A stretch of DNA of 64,000 bases, taken from contig CM065172.1 in NCBI GenBank assembly GCA_033026295.1, positions 11,391,665-11,455,664 on the forward strand, given 5' to 3'. Positions 27,301 through 40,100 of this stretch are shown here, piece by piece (position 1 is the first letter of the stretch; each line of letters begins with the position of its first letter). The notes below the pieces were generated by a model. It was not told the origin of the DNA and made no database searches. It saw only the letters and a list, made by a program, of their open reading frames with translations. Both the position numbers and the translations under genes were made by a program. The DNA is from Channa striata (Eukaryota; Chordata; Actinopteri; Anabantiformes; Channidae).

Positions 27301-28095
27301 GTGATCCTACCTGGTGCTTATTCCCAGAACAGCTTTGGGAGTAAACTGGAGTGGATTTGAGTGTCATGGTGGAAATCCTCAGTCAAATAAAACAAAGTGG
27401 GGCTCCATCGATGCTCTGTCTTGTTTTATATGATGGCTTGAAATAAATGAACTTTAAATGGAACCTTGGCAGGGACGTGGGCTATTGATCGATTGAAGCA
27501 GGAGCTGAAGTTTAAGGGCACAGCTTTCCCGGGGCTAGGGCTGTAACTGGAGTAATGAAATTGATTAGGCCAAGGGAGGGTGACAAGCCAGTAGAGTCAA
27601 GCCCTTGATGTAAGGAAACAAGAGTGCCATCTAATTGGGGTGTAATATGGGTCTTTAGAGGACATTAAGCACACAAGTGGCGGAAGGGAAGTCACTCTAC
27701 TGGATGGAGCCAAGTTGATGTTGCACCATTGTTATTATTTAGTAATTATTCACTCAGTTGATTGGATTATAGGAGTCAAAACCGAGAGTCCAGCCAAGGA
27801 TCAGCTCCGATCCAAACGCTGGCTGAAGCATTTCAGGGAACTGCTAGTCTCTGTCCACACTGTCTAGTTCTATGAAGTCTGTGAATGTACTGCTGCACTG
27901 CTGAAGATGAAAGACCCAAGTTGCTTTAAATTCGTTTTTCGTACATACAGTAAAGTAAAAAAGATACAGGGACACAAGGATTTTTTTGTTATCTGATCAC
28001 ATGAAACTTTATTTCCTGAGGCTGTGATTAAAACATTTTAAACCAAAGAGTGAGTTTGAAAACAAAGATAATTTATACTGAATTAAAAATGTGAC
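24301..28095. other. Non-coding intergenic DNA
   Basis: No coding exon is supported. It contains the hairpin at 26,535-26,584, listed separately. Strips such as 27,450-27,800 are unusually free of simple repeats and look like candidate conserved non-coding DNA, but no conservation can be measured here. Confidence 0.55.
26535..26584. repeat. Near-perfect inverted repeat (16-20 bp stem, 10-base loop)
   Basis: The arms 26,539-26,554 (CAGAAAATGACTTGGC) and 26,565-26,580 are exact reverse complements separated by AGTTTGCAGC. Two G-U-type pairs and two G-C pairs extend the stem to 20 bp. It could form a short hairpin in RNA or a cruciform in DNA. Its function is unknown. Confidence 0.85.
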
Positions 28096-28100
28096 CTATT

Positions 28101-28127
28101 ATATGCAAATTATTGTTATTTGCATAT
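28101..28127. promoter_or_regulatory. Two facing octamer (POU/Oct) motifs
   Basis: ATATGCAAAT and ATTTGCATAT lie 7 bases apart in opposite orientation. Each contains the perfect octamer ATGCAAAT, the classical POU-factor site. The arrangement forms an inverted repeat. Binding is inferred from the motif only. Confidence 0.45.
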
Positions 28128-28920
28128 ATTATGTTATTATTCCAAAAATACTATAAACTATGATCTGGATTTCATTATGCGTTCAAATGTACTTTTGTGT
28201 GTCACCAATATATCACTTTGTACTTGAAGTTTGATTTTTGCATCATCACAAGCAGCATAGAGGAGTTTGGGTTTTAAAACTGTGCGTCCTTTAAAGTTAG
28301 TTATTCCTGTTCAAACCCAAACGATGGAGACAGTTCTGAAACATTGGTAACTTATGTGAAACTAATATTTTATGAACCAATACATGTGAAATGTAAGTCA
28401 ACACCAAGATACATCAAATGGGAATTTTCCTTCTTGTGTGTGGTTCGACCCCCTTGCATTTCCTGGTATAAGTGTATTAGTAGTTTGCAGGTTGAACGGT
28501 GATGTCCAATAAAGAAAATAAAGAAACTTTTTTTGGGGGTCAAAACAGCTGTTTTCAGCTCCATTTAAAATGTGCCCACGTGTTTCGCAGGCTCGGACAC
28601 CACAGCGAACAAACCAACTAAATTTAGCCCAGTTGTAGACGCCTTCCTGCAAATCAGCAAATCGTTGCTTCTGGGCCGTGTCTGTCACTGTTGTAAACCA
28701 CGGAGTAACTCCGGCTGGGATCACAGAGAGTGCAGTGTCCTCCTGCCAGCAGAGGCCCTGTCCAGCACAGGGGCATTTATCTCCTGGCCTGAACTGTCTC
28801 ACTCAACAGGATGGCCAGAAGTTACGGTGCATTACAAGCACTTACTGCAGTGATATCAAGGTTCACCTCCGATTTCCAATCTCAGGCCAGAATAGTGGGC
28901 TGGGAGGCCGTCATTAAAAA
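28128..28920. other. Non-coding DNA with open frames on both strands, no gene called
   Basis: Frames of 93, 79 and 134 codons overlap between 28,398 and 28,917 on both strands. None resembles a known family, and none has a matching acceptor and donor. I treat them as chance in a G+C-richer strip. Confidence 0.5.
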
Positions 28921-31900
28921 GCCATTACATGCCCATATTTCATATACCAGTCTCTCCTATGTTTCAAGGTGTTAAAAGCTCAATGTATATTTCCTCTATA
29001 TTTAAGCGGCAGGACAACGGAGCAGCACATAGCATCTCACTAGCAGCCATTGACCTTGGCCTAGCCAGCCTTCATTAGCTTTTAGACACTTATCAGTCAT
29101 AACTGGGTTTGTCCTCTCCGCAACGTTTCCTCCTTCACTTCACTTAGGCTGGAAAATAATGGCTGAAATCCATTTATCTGCCATTTCCAACAAGTGCGTG
29201 ACATTAACAAATTATCTACTTTTCACTAAGTATGGCCAAGGTACCCTCTAAAGGATTCCTCCACTCTGCTGGCCAAGGTCAGACCTTTTTAGAAACTGCC
29301 CTTTTTTTTCCTACCTGAGCTATTTTCTTTCCTTCCCATCTTTAAATATTCATTCTGCTTTTGTAGGGCTGAGGTTTTATGAGCACTTTCAGCCATATTT
29401 CTCCAAACACACATCTTTATTTGTTTTTGATTATTTATGCTCCACTCTGACTTTATAACTCACATCCCTAGGAAAACATTGATCCAAGAGGCAAATGAAT
29501 CTAATTAGGACCTCTTTCTTGTGTGCTGAATATTGACTTGTTTTGAAAGGTGCCTCTCCATTTCAAGGGAATGTCTCTGGAATGCTCAGTCCCAATCTCT
29601 TTAAGGAAAACTTATAAACACTGATGAGATATTTTAGTCCATAAATGCAATCCTGTGCAGCTCCATCGTGGCGCCCGGACGTTCATAACGTATTAGATTA
29701 ATTGCCGGATGTCATCAGTGCTCTCATTTCTAATTCACCGGTTGTTTTCGTAGCTGTGGGCCGGCCTTCCATTCTTTTTTTAATCTTGGTCTTAATCTTG
29801 GCTTTCTCAAACATTTTGTATGAGTGAGCAGATGTGTAATCTCAGCAGTGCACTCTTGTACATGCAGGGCTCCTGGGCTCAACCTGTCAATCTAGTCAAC
29901 AAGGGCAGTGCAGGATGTGATGATGTACCATTAGTCAAGAATCATCTCAGCTAAGAAGAATCTTTGTTCTTGACACAGAAAACTTGTGTTCCATCTCGAT
30001 CAGTGAGGAAATGGGGCCTGGCGAAGCATGCGTCATCTCGCATTTGTCTTGAGTCGCTGTCCCAAGGCACCAGTGCTTGTTCACAGCATTACGCCGCTGG
30101 CTTTTGATGTAAAGCCTCTGCATTTCTCCATTTCACACAAACCCAATTCTAATATATTCCGCTGCATTCCACGTACTTGATTTCTACTTAAAATGGTCAT
30201 GATTATTTTATTTTGTAACATTAATGGAAGTACATTTGGGGCGGAGGAGGCTGGTGGTGGTGAGGCATTTGCAATTCATATTCCCCTGCATGATTACATT
30301 AAGAGTATGTTCTGTCATATTTGATTAATGTATCGTGTTTTGCTTAAAACAGGATTAAAATATGAAAACCGACAGAAATGAGGCTATAACAAAGAATGAT
30401 CAATTTTTAATAATCTACTCAAGAAAAAAATGAAGTGCTGCTCAGAAATGCACAGAGCAGGATTCTGCAACATTTTGTAATCAGTGTTAGGCTGCAAAAA
30501 CAAGCTTTGTTTTAGGGCACAGACACAATTAACATGAAAGGCTGCCCGGCCAAGCTTTTATGTTATGAAGCTTGATTAGAGATATTACCAACCGTGGTTG
30601 CCAGGTGGACATGTTGTACCACACTGCCCAGATTATGCCTCTTTGTTGTCATGTTTTTATGAGTAAAAACTACTAAAAAGGGGCCGAATGTGCACACAGC
30701 CACTTCGTGTGTATTTACTGTAAACATCGTGTAAATCGTCCTCTAACTAACACCAGCAATCATAAAGTTTCAGGCACAGTCTTTAATTTCAACAGGTGAA
30801 TGCAAATGAAAACATAAACAACGGAGAAATGCAGGCTGAAATACTGGTAGTGCCGAGGCTGTTGTGAAAAGTATTTTAAGTGTCACTTTCTTCCAAGTAC
30901 GTACTTCATCATCCGTTGTTGTGCGCTCTTCATTGTGTATTCTAAAGTATACATATTTCCAGGACGTGCTCTCTAATAATCTCTCACAGGAAGACAAACA
31001 AACATAACAAATACTACATTCAGTCTGATATTTAACCTTGTAAAAACTACGAAAGAAAAAAGAGCTCATGCTCTTTAGTCAATGTCAGTAGCCATTTTTG
31101 AAACAAAGTGGGTGTGCGTACTGGAATAAATGTGGGCCTCCAATTCCACTGTCAGCCATTTAGCCTGACCATGGGTGACTGTGAATTAAAAAGGGGGGTC
31201 TTTATGTGCGACCCTGCAGCACAAAAGGCTACATCCATAACTTACAGAGACAGGGAGGCCATTAGCCACTACTGCCGGGCCACCTTTAAATAATATGATG
31301 TCTGTGGACTAATCACTGAGCTGTGGAGTCAAACTGCTTTAAGTCTATATTGTTCGAACACTCCGTCCACGTGCGGGGAAAACAAGGTGAGATCCAGACA
31401 TGCAAAGTCTTCATATAACTCAGAGTTGCCACTTGAGAAACCGTTTTTAGAGAAATCCTTCTACTGCAGTCTGCTAATCCTCAGTAAACTTTTATTGTAT
31501 GAGATCAGTTGACAGTTTCAGTGCCGTTGTGTGTGAATGGAAGCCTGCTTCTCCGAAACAAATCGCATCCATATGGCCCTGCGAATGCCGGGACAAATCA
31601 AAATGTCTCAGAAAAGCCAATTATTAATGCTGAATTGGTGCTTTTTCTGAGGGTGAGTAAAGACAACAAAGTGTGATTAGGGAACCAGAACCACATGGGC
31701 CGGGGCGATGATGCTTGCAGAGGCCCAAGACAAGCTCCAGCAACAAACTATTAGCAGCTGTCAGTATGGCAGAGTGTGAAGCCCATATGAGCTACGTTTG
31801 GTCTAATTGGTTCATATTTACACAAAAATCATCCAAGTAGTTCTCCTTATTTTATTCAATCCTGCACACACCTTTTATGATCTATGGGACGCTATTTATG

Positions 31901-34100
31901 TTTATCACATTACACAAACTAAAAAAAGAAGCGCTACCACATATGATTGAACTGTTACCCTGCTTCTAATCCTTAAAATAAAGTGAAACACAAGTGTCTT
32001 TGATTGTGCTTTTCTAAAACAGTTAGACTCACTATAAAGTTGCTACTTGTGCAGAAATCAGGTAAATGATACTGTATATCCTGCTTAAAAAGGATTTGCA
32101 AACCATTTGGCTTGACTGCTCTTCATATTACCTTAATGTCTCCCAAAAGGCCAAAGCCAGGGATGAATTATTGATAGCCATCATATGGATCGCACACTGT
32201 GGCTCCACATGCCTATTAGAGAGTTTTGTTCATTCATTTACGCTAGCTTGGACTGCTGCCTTGAACGACGAATCACTCTTCTTCTTTTACTTTTATCCAT
32301 TAGCTGTTAACAATAACTGACTTTATGCAGGTTGCTGAGTTTCCAGCAAACACTGGAAACAAAGTAACATTGCGGGGATCATTTGCATGCTCTGTTGTGT
32401 GCGGAGGTTGAGCTCTCTGTGCCTGTAATTTGACCTTTGACGTCTCTGGTTATCTAGCAGTCCATTTAGGTTTGCCTCAATTTCTGCATGGAAATTGGGA
32501 AATGATAATTGCTAAGTTTAAAAAACAGAAATCTAATTGTGCGGATCCCCGTGGGGACTAATATTAGACTATCTTATAAAGGGCCCACAGTATCCCAGCA
32601 ATGATTTATTGCTGAATTCCAGTCATTTTCAATACATTATATTTTCCAAATTGTGTTTAAATTGAGTGTAGAGGAGAAAAGGCCATTAGGAGATGCAGAA
32701 ATGAAGATTATATTTAAATATTCATGCACTCTGTACCTTATTATTGAATCTGTACACTAACAAAATCAATATTAAGTGCAGTTTGACATAAATTTATTTA
32801 TGAATTTCGACTTTCTAAGTACTTGCGTTTTTTCACTCAAAAAGGATGACTATAATGCTGTAATGATATCAAAACAGAGTGTCAGAGTGCATTAGTCTGG
32901 GAGTTTATGAACCCGCACATAAAAACTCAGGAGCGTCCCTGTAGAAGTGCTTACTAGGCAGAAATGTCGCTTTTTACAAACATCAGTCATTTTACAGCCC
33001 TGTATCACAGTGCGCTCCTTGGCTGTGGGTGATAGTTAGAGAAAGATGCAGTCATCTTGTTTGTCCTAAATGAGATCTTTGCAGTAAGCCTACTTGTATT
33101 AAGGCCTGGGAGTGGGACTGTGTAACATTTAATTAAAATGGATGTCTCTCGCTGTGCCTAACCTGTCCCCCTAACTCCTTCTTGTTTCCAGGCCATGTCT
33201 TTGTTTAGACAACAGCCCAATGTGACACTTATGACATGAGGACGCTGTGGTTCAGAGGATTTTCTCGTTGCATGAGTCTTAATACAGCAGCATAAAATAA
33301 CATGGGATTGGCTGTCCCTCGCCGAAAGCCTCAAGGAGAATTATAAACATACTGCCAGTAATAAAATATCAATGCATTTTTGTTTTTTTTTATGTTGCGT
33401 GTTGTGCACTGAAACTATGGGAACTGCACAGATTCTCATTCATTTGTGCACACGTCCAGAGGAATACTGTTAAAAACGAATAGATTTTCATAAGTTTTCA
33501 AAACGATTTCTCACCCTTTTGTTTTTATAGAAATGTGAGCAAAGTTAAAAGGCTCTTTATTGGAGGAGCCACATCTCTGGACTCAAGATGATGCCATAAA
33601 AGCAGGAAGGCATGGAAAAGCAAAACATCAATCTGAACTAAGAGGGGGAAGCAATAAATCAGAGAATCATAGCCTTCAGCCCCGCCTTTAAAATCATTTA
33701 AACAGATTCAAAAAGCCTGATTCCACTCGACTCTGTCTGTAAGCACCCTTATAAAGCCTTTATGTGCCTTAGACACAGAGGATAAAACCACAAAACCTTA
33801 TTGAGAGACAGAAAAATGATGCCCTGTTCCCGGGAAGTGGATACTTTAAACACTTGTATCGGTATCACGATCACAGAGCGGAGATGAGTAAGTAAGGATC
33901 AAGGAAGTCGTCCGTCCAAAGTGTTCCTCTAATATGTTTTACAAACCTTTTCAGGTCTCTGTTCCAGCGTGCAGGTCTGCCCACATCCCGACGTAAAGAA
34001 TTTATGTGATTTTATCAGATGTCAAGTACATCTACATCATGACAATGTCCCCATTTCCCCGGTTACTCTCGTATCAGCTGTTCTGCTTAAACTCTAGTGG
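28921..34100. other. Gene-free region, candidate cis-regulatory DNA
   Basis: No exon is supported. Long strips (29,000-30,170, 32,330-32,760 and 33,080-33,360) have few simple repeats, few CpGs and many homeodomain-type TAATTA/ATTA words. This is the texture of vertebrate conserved non-coding elements near developmental genes. It is an impression of composition, not a measured conservation. Confidence 0.35.
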
Positions 34101-37100
34101 AAGTTGAAGGGATGTGAGGAAAGATGTGACAGTGTGTATCAGGATCTGCCCTGGGGCTACATCATGTATCCATGTGATAGAATAAAAATATAATCAATAG
34201 TAGATGAATAATAGAAGTTTTCTTTTAAGTTTTACCAACCTGCGCTGTCAGAAATAAAAACAAATGAGAAAATTAATGATCTACGATCACATGTGGGATC
34301 TAATTGATAACCATGGCAGAAATAATCCTATTGAAGTACTGTAAGTGTCAAAGGAGTCAGAAAAAAAATATGACCTGCCACGATTGTGCAGCCCATAAAA
34401 AGTTCATGTCCTTTATTTCACTTATCTCCACCACAGAGCGAACACAAAGTGCTGGCAAACATGTGTAGCGGAAAAGGAAACTCCAACACACTCTTGGTGT
34501 CAGAGTTTTGGCCTGCAAGATATCTGATGAAGTATGACACGCGGAGATGTCCAACAAAATTAGGAAAATGGTATTTTGAATGTGCTTTAGAAGAAGAGAC
34601 CAACGTTTGTGTACTTCATGTATTTTCTCCTGTATTAGCAGCCCTGAAATGAAACAAAGTGCATTGAAATATTGCACTTTGAGTATTTGCAGTTTTACAT
34701 GTATGGTTCCACTCAATGTGTGTGAACTTTGAGTCGCCTTGTAGACAGACATTTAAGACAGAAAAAAATGTGTCTGCGTCATGAAATGTTTTAGTGTCTC
34801 ACAACGTTTAGTCGTTTTGCAGATAACTTTGTCGGAAGCAGCATAAAAGCAACATACAAAACAAGCAAGTAAGCCCAGTGAGAAGGCAGTGAAAGTGTCA
34901 GGAGAGAAAATGCTTCAGTTTGGAAGGAAGAACAGACATTCTTTTTTTTTTTTTCTTTTTTTGAAGTTCATAGGAAGTTGCAGAAGAGTTTTTTCTTCAA
35001 CTGTTTCTGTGAATATTAGGAGAAGTTGCAGAGAAAAGCAGCTTGTTCCAACATTGTTCAGGGAGGATGAAGCTGGCAACTCTGCTGAGCTTTAACGCTG
35101 ATGGAGGGACGTGAATGGTCCTGTTTGTCTGACCACAATTAACATGTGCGCATCGGTAGTGCTGTTACTGCTCAGTAGAACTCAGCCAGTTTTATGACCC
35201 TTCTGGAACAAGGTGACATTTTGTCTCGTGAATCACTTCCGAAACCAAGTTTACAAAAATGGTTTACTTCAAAGGAGTACTGTGCATTTACCCTGTGCTT
35301 TTCACATATCCATTCAGGTGCTTAAAATGTGAAGAGAAGATGAGTCGAACTTGAGATTAAAAACATACAGAAATAATACTGTCCTGTTACAGTTACAGAA
35401 GGGTGACCATTCATCATATGGTGCATATTAGAAAATGATTGGAAACATACTGTGTATGAATGAACTTTATATTTTATTCCAGGGCTGTTAAAATGTGCTG
35501 AAACACCATCAAGGTTTCCTAATTCTAAGCAGACATGAGAAAGGAAATAAATTTGTAAGGAAAATGGTGTTGTAGAGTATGACAAAGAGCTCAGTGTTTT
35601 TACAAAAAAAAATCTGATAATAAGGTAATAACTCTTTAGCTTAACCAAAATGTGCAAATTGTTAATGAGGGGTGAAAACTTTCAGAGCAGCTGCAGCGGC
35701 TTATTATCAGCCATGGCTTATGATGAGAAGCTGTTTGCAGACAAAACAAAATCCGTTTTACCACCGAATTCATTCACGTAGTTCCGCTGAAAAAATGCCA
35801 GTTTCGGACAGACAGTGATTGAGGCAGGTTGAAACATTTGTGTGCTGACACTAAAGAAGGCAGAGTGTTCTTGATGGTCCCGATGTGTCCTCAGTCTGTT
35901 TCGACCCCTCAGTCTGCTTTCATCCCTGTTCACCCAAGAAATGGAATCATAAAAACCATTCATGCTAAATGAAAAAGGGCATCATAAAGCAGCATTACTC
36001 TGGAGTACACTCCTCTGCACCTTCCATCCTTATCAATATCACCCTTCGTCTGCTCATGCATCTCTCTTCCCCCCCCTTCCCCTTGAAACAAAGCATAAAA
36101 GCCTTAGAAAGAGGAACAGTCTGTCATGCCTGTAATATAAGATAAAAGTCTTTAAAAGCTAAAGGTCCGGATTGTTTTTTTCTATCTCTCTCCTTTGTGT
36201 CAACACTCTTTAAGACTGCTCCTTCGGATTAGCAGCATAAAGAATATATTATTTGCAGAAGAGCTTAGTGAGCAGAGTCTAAGCCTATACATATAAGTCA
36301 ATTTATATTAGAATTTCCATACATGCATTTTCTTGTTACCTTCAATATGCAAAAACGGTACTTACCAACAAATAATGCATAATGTACTAGAGGCAGGACA
36401 TCAATAACTGCATTTGAGCTTTAAAGGAAAATGGAAAAAGGCAGAACATAAAGATGGGCTGTATAAAACATACAACACATTAAACACGAAAACGTCAAAA
36501 ATATAAAGATGGCTCTTTGCTCAGGAGACAGCGAGTCATTTATCTGTGAAGAGGAGGAGGAAATAAAAAGCTTCCACCCCAGAGCTCTTGTGTATTTCAT
36601 TTACTAACAAAGTCAGGTTATCTGTTTACAGACAACTCTCTTCCCCTGCCAGACCTGCTCCCTCCATCAGAGAGAAAGAAAGAGACCAGAAGAAAAAGAC
36701 GAGGGAAGCGCTTACATCCGATTATCTATACTTTGCGTTTAATTCCAATGGAAAAGCTCATTTTGTTGCTTATTCTGGGCTAAATACGTCAGTTGGTCCT
36801 AAAAAAAAACAAAAAAAAAACACGGCTTTCTGCTCGCTGAGATCAATGAAGTGCACAAAAGCAGCAGTTACTTAAAGAGCTGCAGTTTGGGTAAGCACTC
36901 TTGAATACCAAACCTGTCAATGTACACCTCCTTCGGGCACTTTGGTACACCACATAACACATGTTCCTTTCTGCAGGCTGGCTCGGAGTGGAGATGATGC
37001 TGTGTAGCTTTGTGGTGAGGTGTACTGTTGCTTCTGTTGCATTTTCTCCCACTGGTTTGACATTCAAGATCGCTCAATTATGTATGAACGGCAAGCAATA

Positions 37101-40100
37101 TCCTTTACCATCAGGCCCCAATGTAACATATTTCATTTTCAAGGGCTGCAGAGCACAATCAGACCCTCTGTGTAATTATGACTTATTAAAAATGATTTCA
37201 AATTATCAGCGGATCTGTGGGCTGGTGTCTGGGTCCAAACTGAGAGCTGTTGCACTGTATTACTCGCAGAATAACTTCCCAGTGGCGGATGGTCTGTCAG
37301 CAGAGATCCCTGTCCTTAGATCACTGAACACTACAAATTAATTAGAGGAAAATCACAAGCATCATTAAATTTGTACACATATATAAAATGTGACAGGCAG
37401 CACCTATGGAAGCATTTTTTTTTTCTTCAGAAATTAGTGGCTTTTGGGAATAAACATTATTTGAAAGGCACCCTCTATGACTTGTTGCAACACACTTTAA
37501 GCACTTTCGTGACTAGTTTTTGCTCCCTATACACAGTCTCATAATGAGAAAACACAGTTCAGCAGAGAAAAGACATCTCAAACAGCATGTTTACCCTTCA
37601 CACAACATGGAGGAATTAAAAATGGATGAGTGCCCCATCCATTATTTCAACCTCCAAATGGCAAAATCTGTATAAAGCTCTGAGTATCCGTCTGGGTGAA
37701 AATAAATAAATCAAATATGCACTTCAGCATTTCCTGCTCTTTTTCTGCGTTAGGATATGGTGTCGTGTTTGTGGAGGGCACATCCTGCTCTTGAAAATGT
37801 GATGAACTTTCTAAACATATATAAATAAACCAAGAGTTTTCAATTAGCTTTCGCATCTTTTCTGTTAATTCAAAAGATTTTGTCACTTTTCCGGGGCAGT
37901 GCATATAATATTTAGATGACTCTCGTATTTTCCTCAGCCCTATACTCCCAGCTGAATTTTCCCTTTCTGAAGTATTATAATTTGTGAACACAGCAGTGTC
38001 AGAAGTGATTTTCCTGTAAAGTCACTAATTGTGTGCAACGTTAATGCTATGTGGGGAAAACGTTAAAAATTTAGCATCACAAGACAAATGGAAAAATGCG
38101 TGCTGAAACAAGGAAAAGCAGCACTAACATTCACAGTTTTTCAATGAATAATACATGTTTTCATCCCTGCTTCATGAGGGCTTGCCTGGACTGGCTTTAG
38201 TGTCACTCTCATTTCTATCGCCCCCCCCCCAAAAAAAGTGTTTATGACTTTTCACATGCAGCACTGCTGTTTGCATCCACTCATTAAAGGAACTGTTGAC
38301 TATATGAGGCATTGTTCTACGGGCTGATTTCATTAGCAGCCTGTGTGTACAGAACACGAAAAAAACAATAGAAGGGGAGAAAGAGTCATGAGTTGAGCAA
38401 GACCATTGTGTCTGCAATTCAGTCTAATTTCTACATGTGAAAACGTGCGTGGCAGTTTTCTCCTGCAGCCTGAAAATAAAAAAAGTGCTGCAAAGTTTGA
38501 ATCTTTTCATACCTGCAATGAACAATTTGGTGTTGTAAACGCAAAATCTCTTTGGAGGAGTTAAAGACAAAAGCCGGCTTGTAATTACTTCACCCATTTG
38601 CAACTATAGAGCCGGTGGTTTTTTTTTTGTGGCTCCCCAGCCATTCACCAAATCGCAGTCCAGCGTATTGCACAAAGGTGCAAAGGAGGCTGATAAACTG
38701 TTGGTGCGTCAAGTTGACAGCAGCTAACATGACCCGCCCTCTGAACTCTGTTAACCAAGAATGACACGGTGGGTCATCGCTGGAGCGTCAAACAACTTTG
38801 CTTCATTTTGAAGGTATTTTTCATGGCTCCCTTTACACAGTAATTATATTCCAAATCATTATGTGTTGTAAAGTCTATTGACCCCTAGTAAACTTATATT
38901 TACCAAGCTGGAACAGTTAATGAAATAGTCTTTTAATTAGTACTCCTCTTAAGGGTGGAACATCTGAAGGGGGTCTCTGTTTTGTTTTGGCTTTGTGGTT
39001 GACTGAAGGGTGCAGATCCACTGTTCTAAGATAAAACAGTAATATCTTAATTAAGACATGCTGTTTAACTGTTTACAGTCAAAGTCGGTGCCATTGTTTG
39101 CACCACTGTGCCAGGAGCGGCACCTGCAGTACAGGAATATTCACCATGACGATGAATCAATAAAACAATATCATAATTTCTTCTTTTGTTGTTTTGTTTT
39201 TTAGGGCCAGGTCGTTTTTCAAGCTTGACTGATTGAAAGTGGTATGACTACTCAAGGTAACAACTGGAGAGGGGGTGGCGGGGGCTCTGTGCTGCTTGTA
39301 TAATGCAGTCTTTGGCAGGCTCTCTCTTTGTGTTAGATACATTAGGACGGAAATGTGCACTAACTTAAAAATGCTCATGTGAAAAAACATGGAATGTATT
39401 AAATTAATGGTCTCTTTTGCCTCAGGCCAGTAATGAAAAGGGACCCCCAATGAGTTCATTTTTCACGGCTTTGGTTATGCATTCAACACTCTAATTGAAT
39501 TTCAATGTAAGTTTTACAAAGTCTTTATTACAGTGACTCTTGATGTAAATTACATGTGATCTATCGCGGGACTTTCACCCATTAAGTAATTTAATTGTGA
39601 CATGCACTTTCTACGCACCTCATGCTTTTATGCCTATTCCTCCTCATCCAGATTGTCAGTTTCTTCTATTATCTGTACTGTTTATGTGGATTGAGAAAAG
39701 TAGTCTGCATATACTCCAGGCAGCTGAATAGCTCCTTAAAAGGAGTAATTGCTCGTCTACCCCATGCTAAGAGAGGGGACAGCTCCCGACAGCTCAAGTA
39801 TACGGGAGTACATATAAGTCACAAGGATTTGCAAGATGTGTGCTAATGACTGCACGGAGCGCATTTTATCTGGGAAAAGGAGATTATTTGATTTATACTG
39901 TGAAGAAGAAGGACACGGCATTCAGAGCAAGTCAAATTTACTCTATCAATTTCATAAGAAAGAATAACAGGGGAAAGAGAATGGTAAACGTTTCATGTGT
40001 GTGTGGTTTTACCAGAATTTGTGTGGATTTGTACAAAACTAGAAACAATATCAAATCTCTTTTCACAAGTGAGTCACCAACCTGGGAGCCAGTTTTCTCT

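Noticed and set aside
28398..28917. Overlapping frames of 79-134 codons on both strands
   Set aside because: No family resemblance, no paired splice sites, and both strands open at once suggest composition rather than coding.
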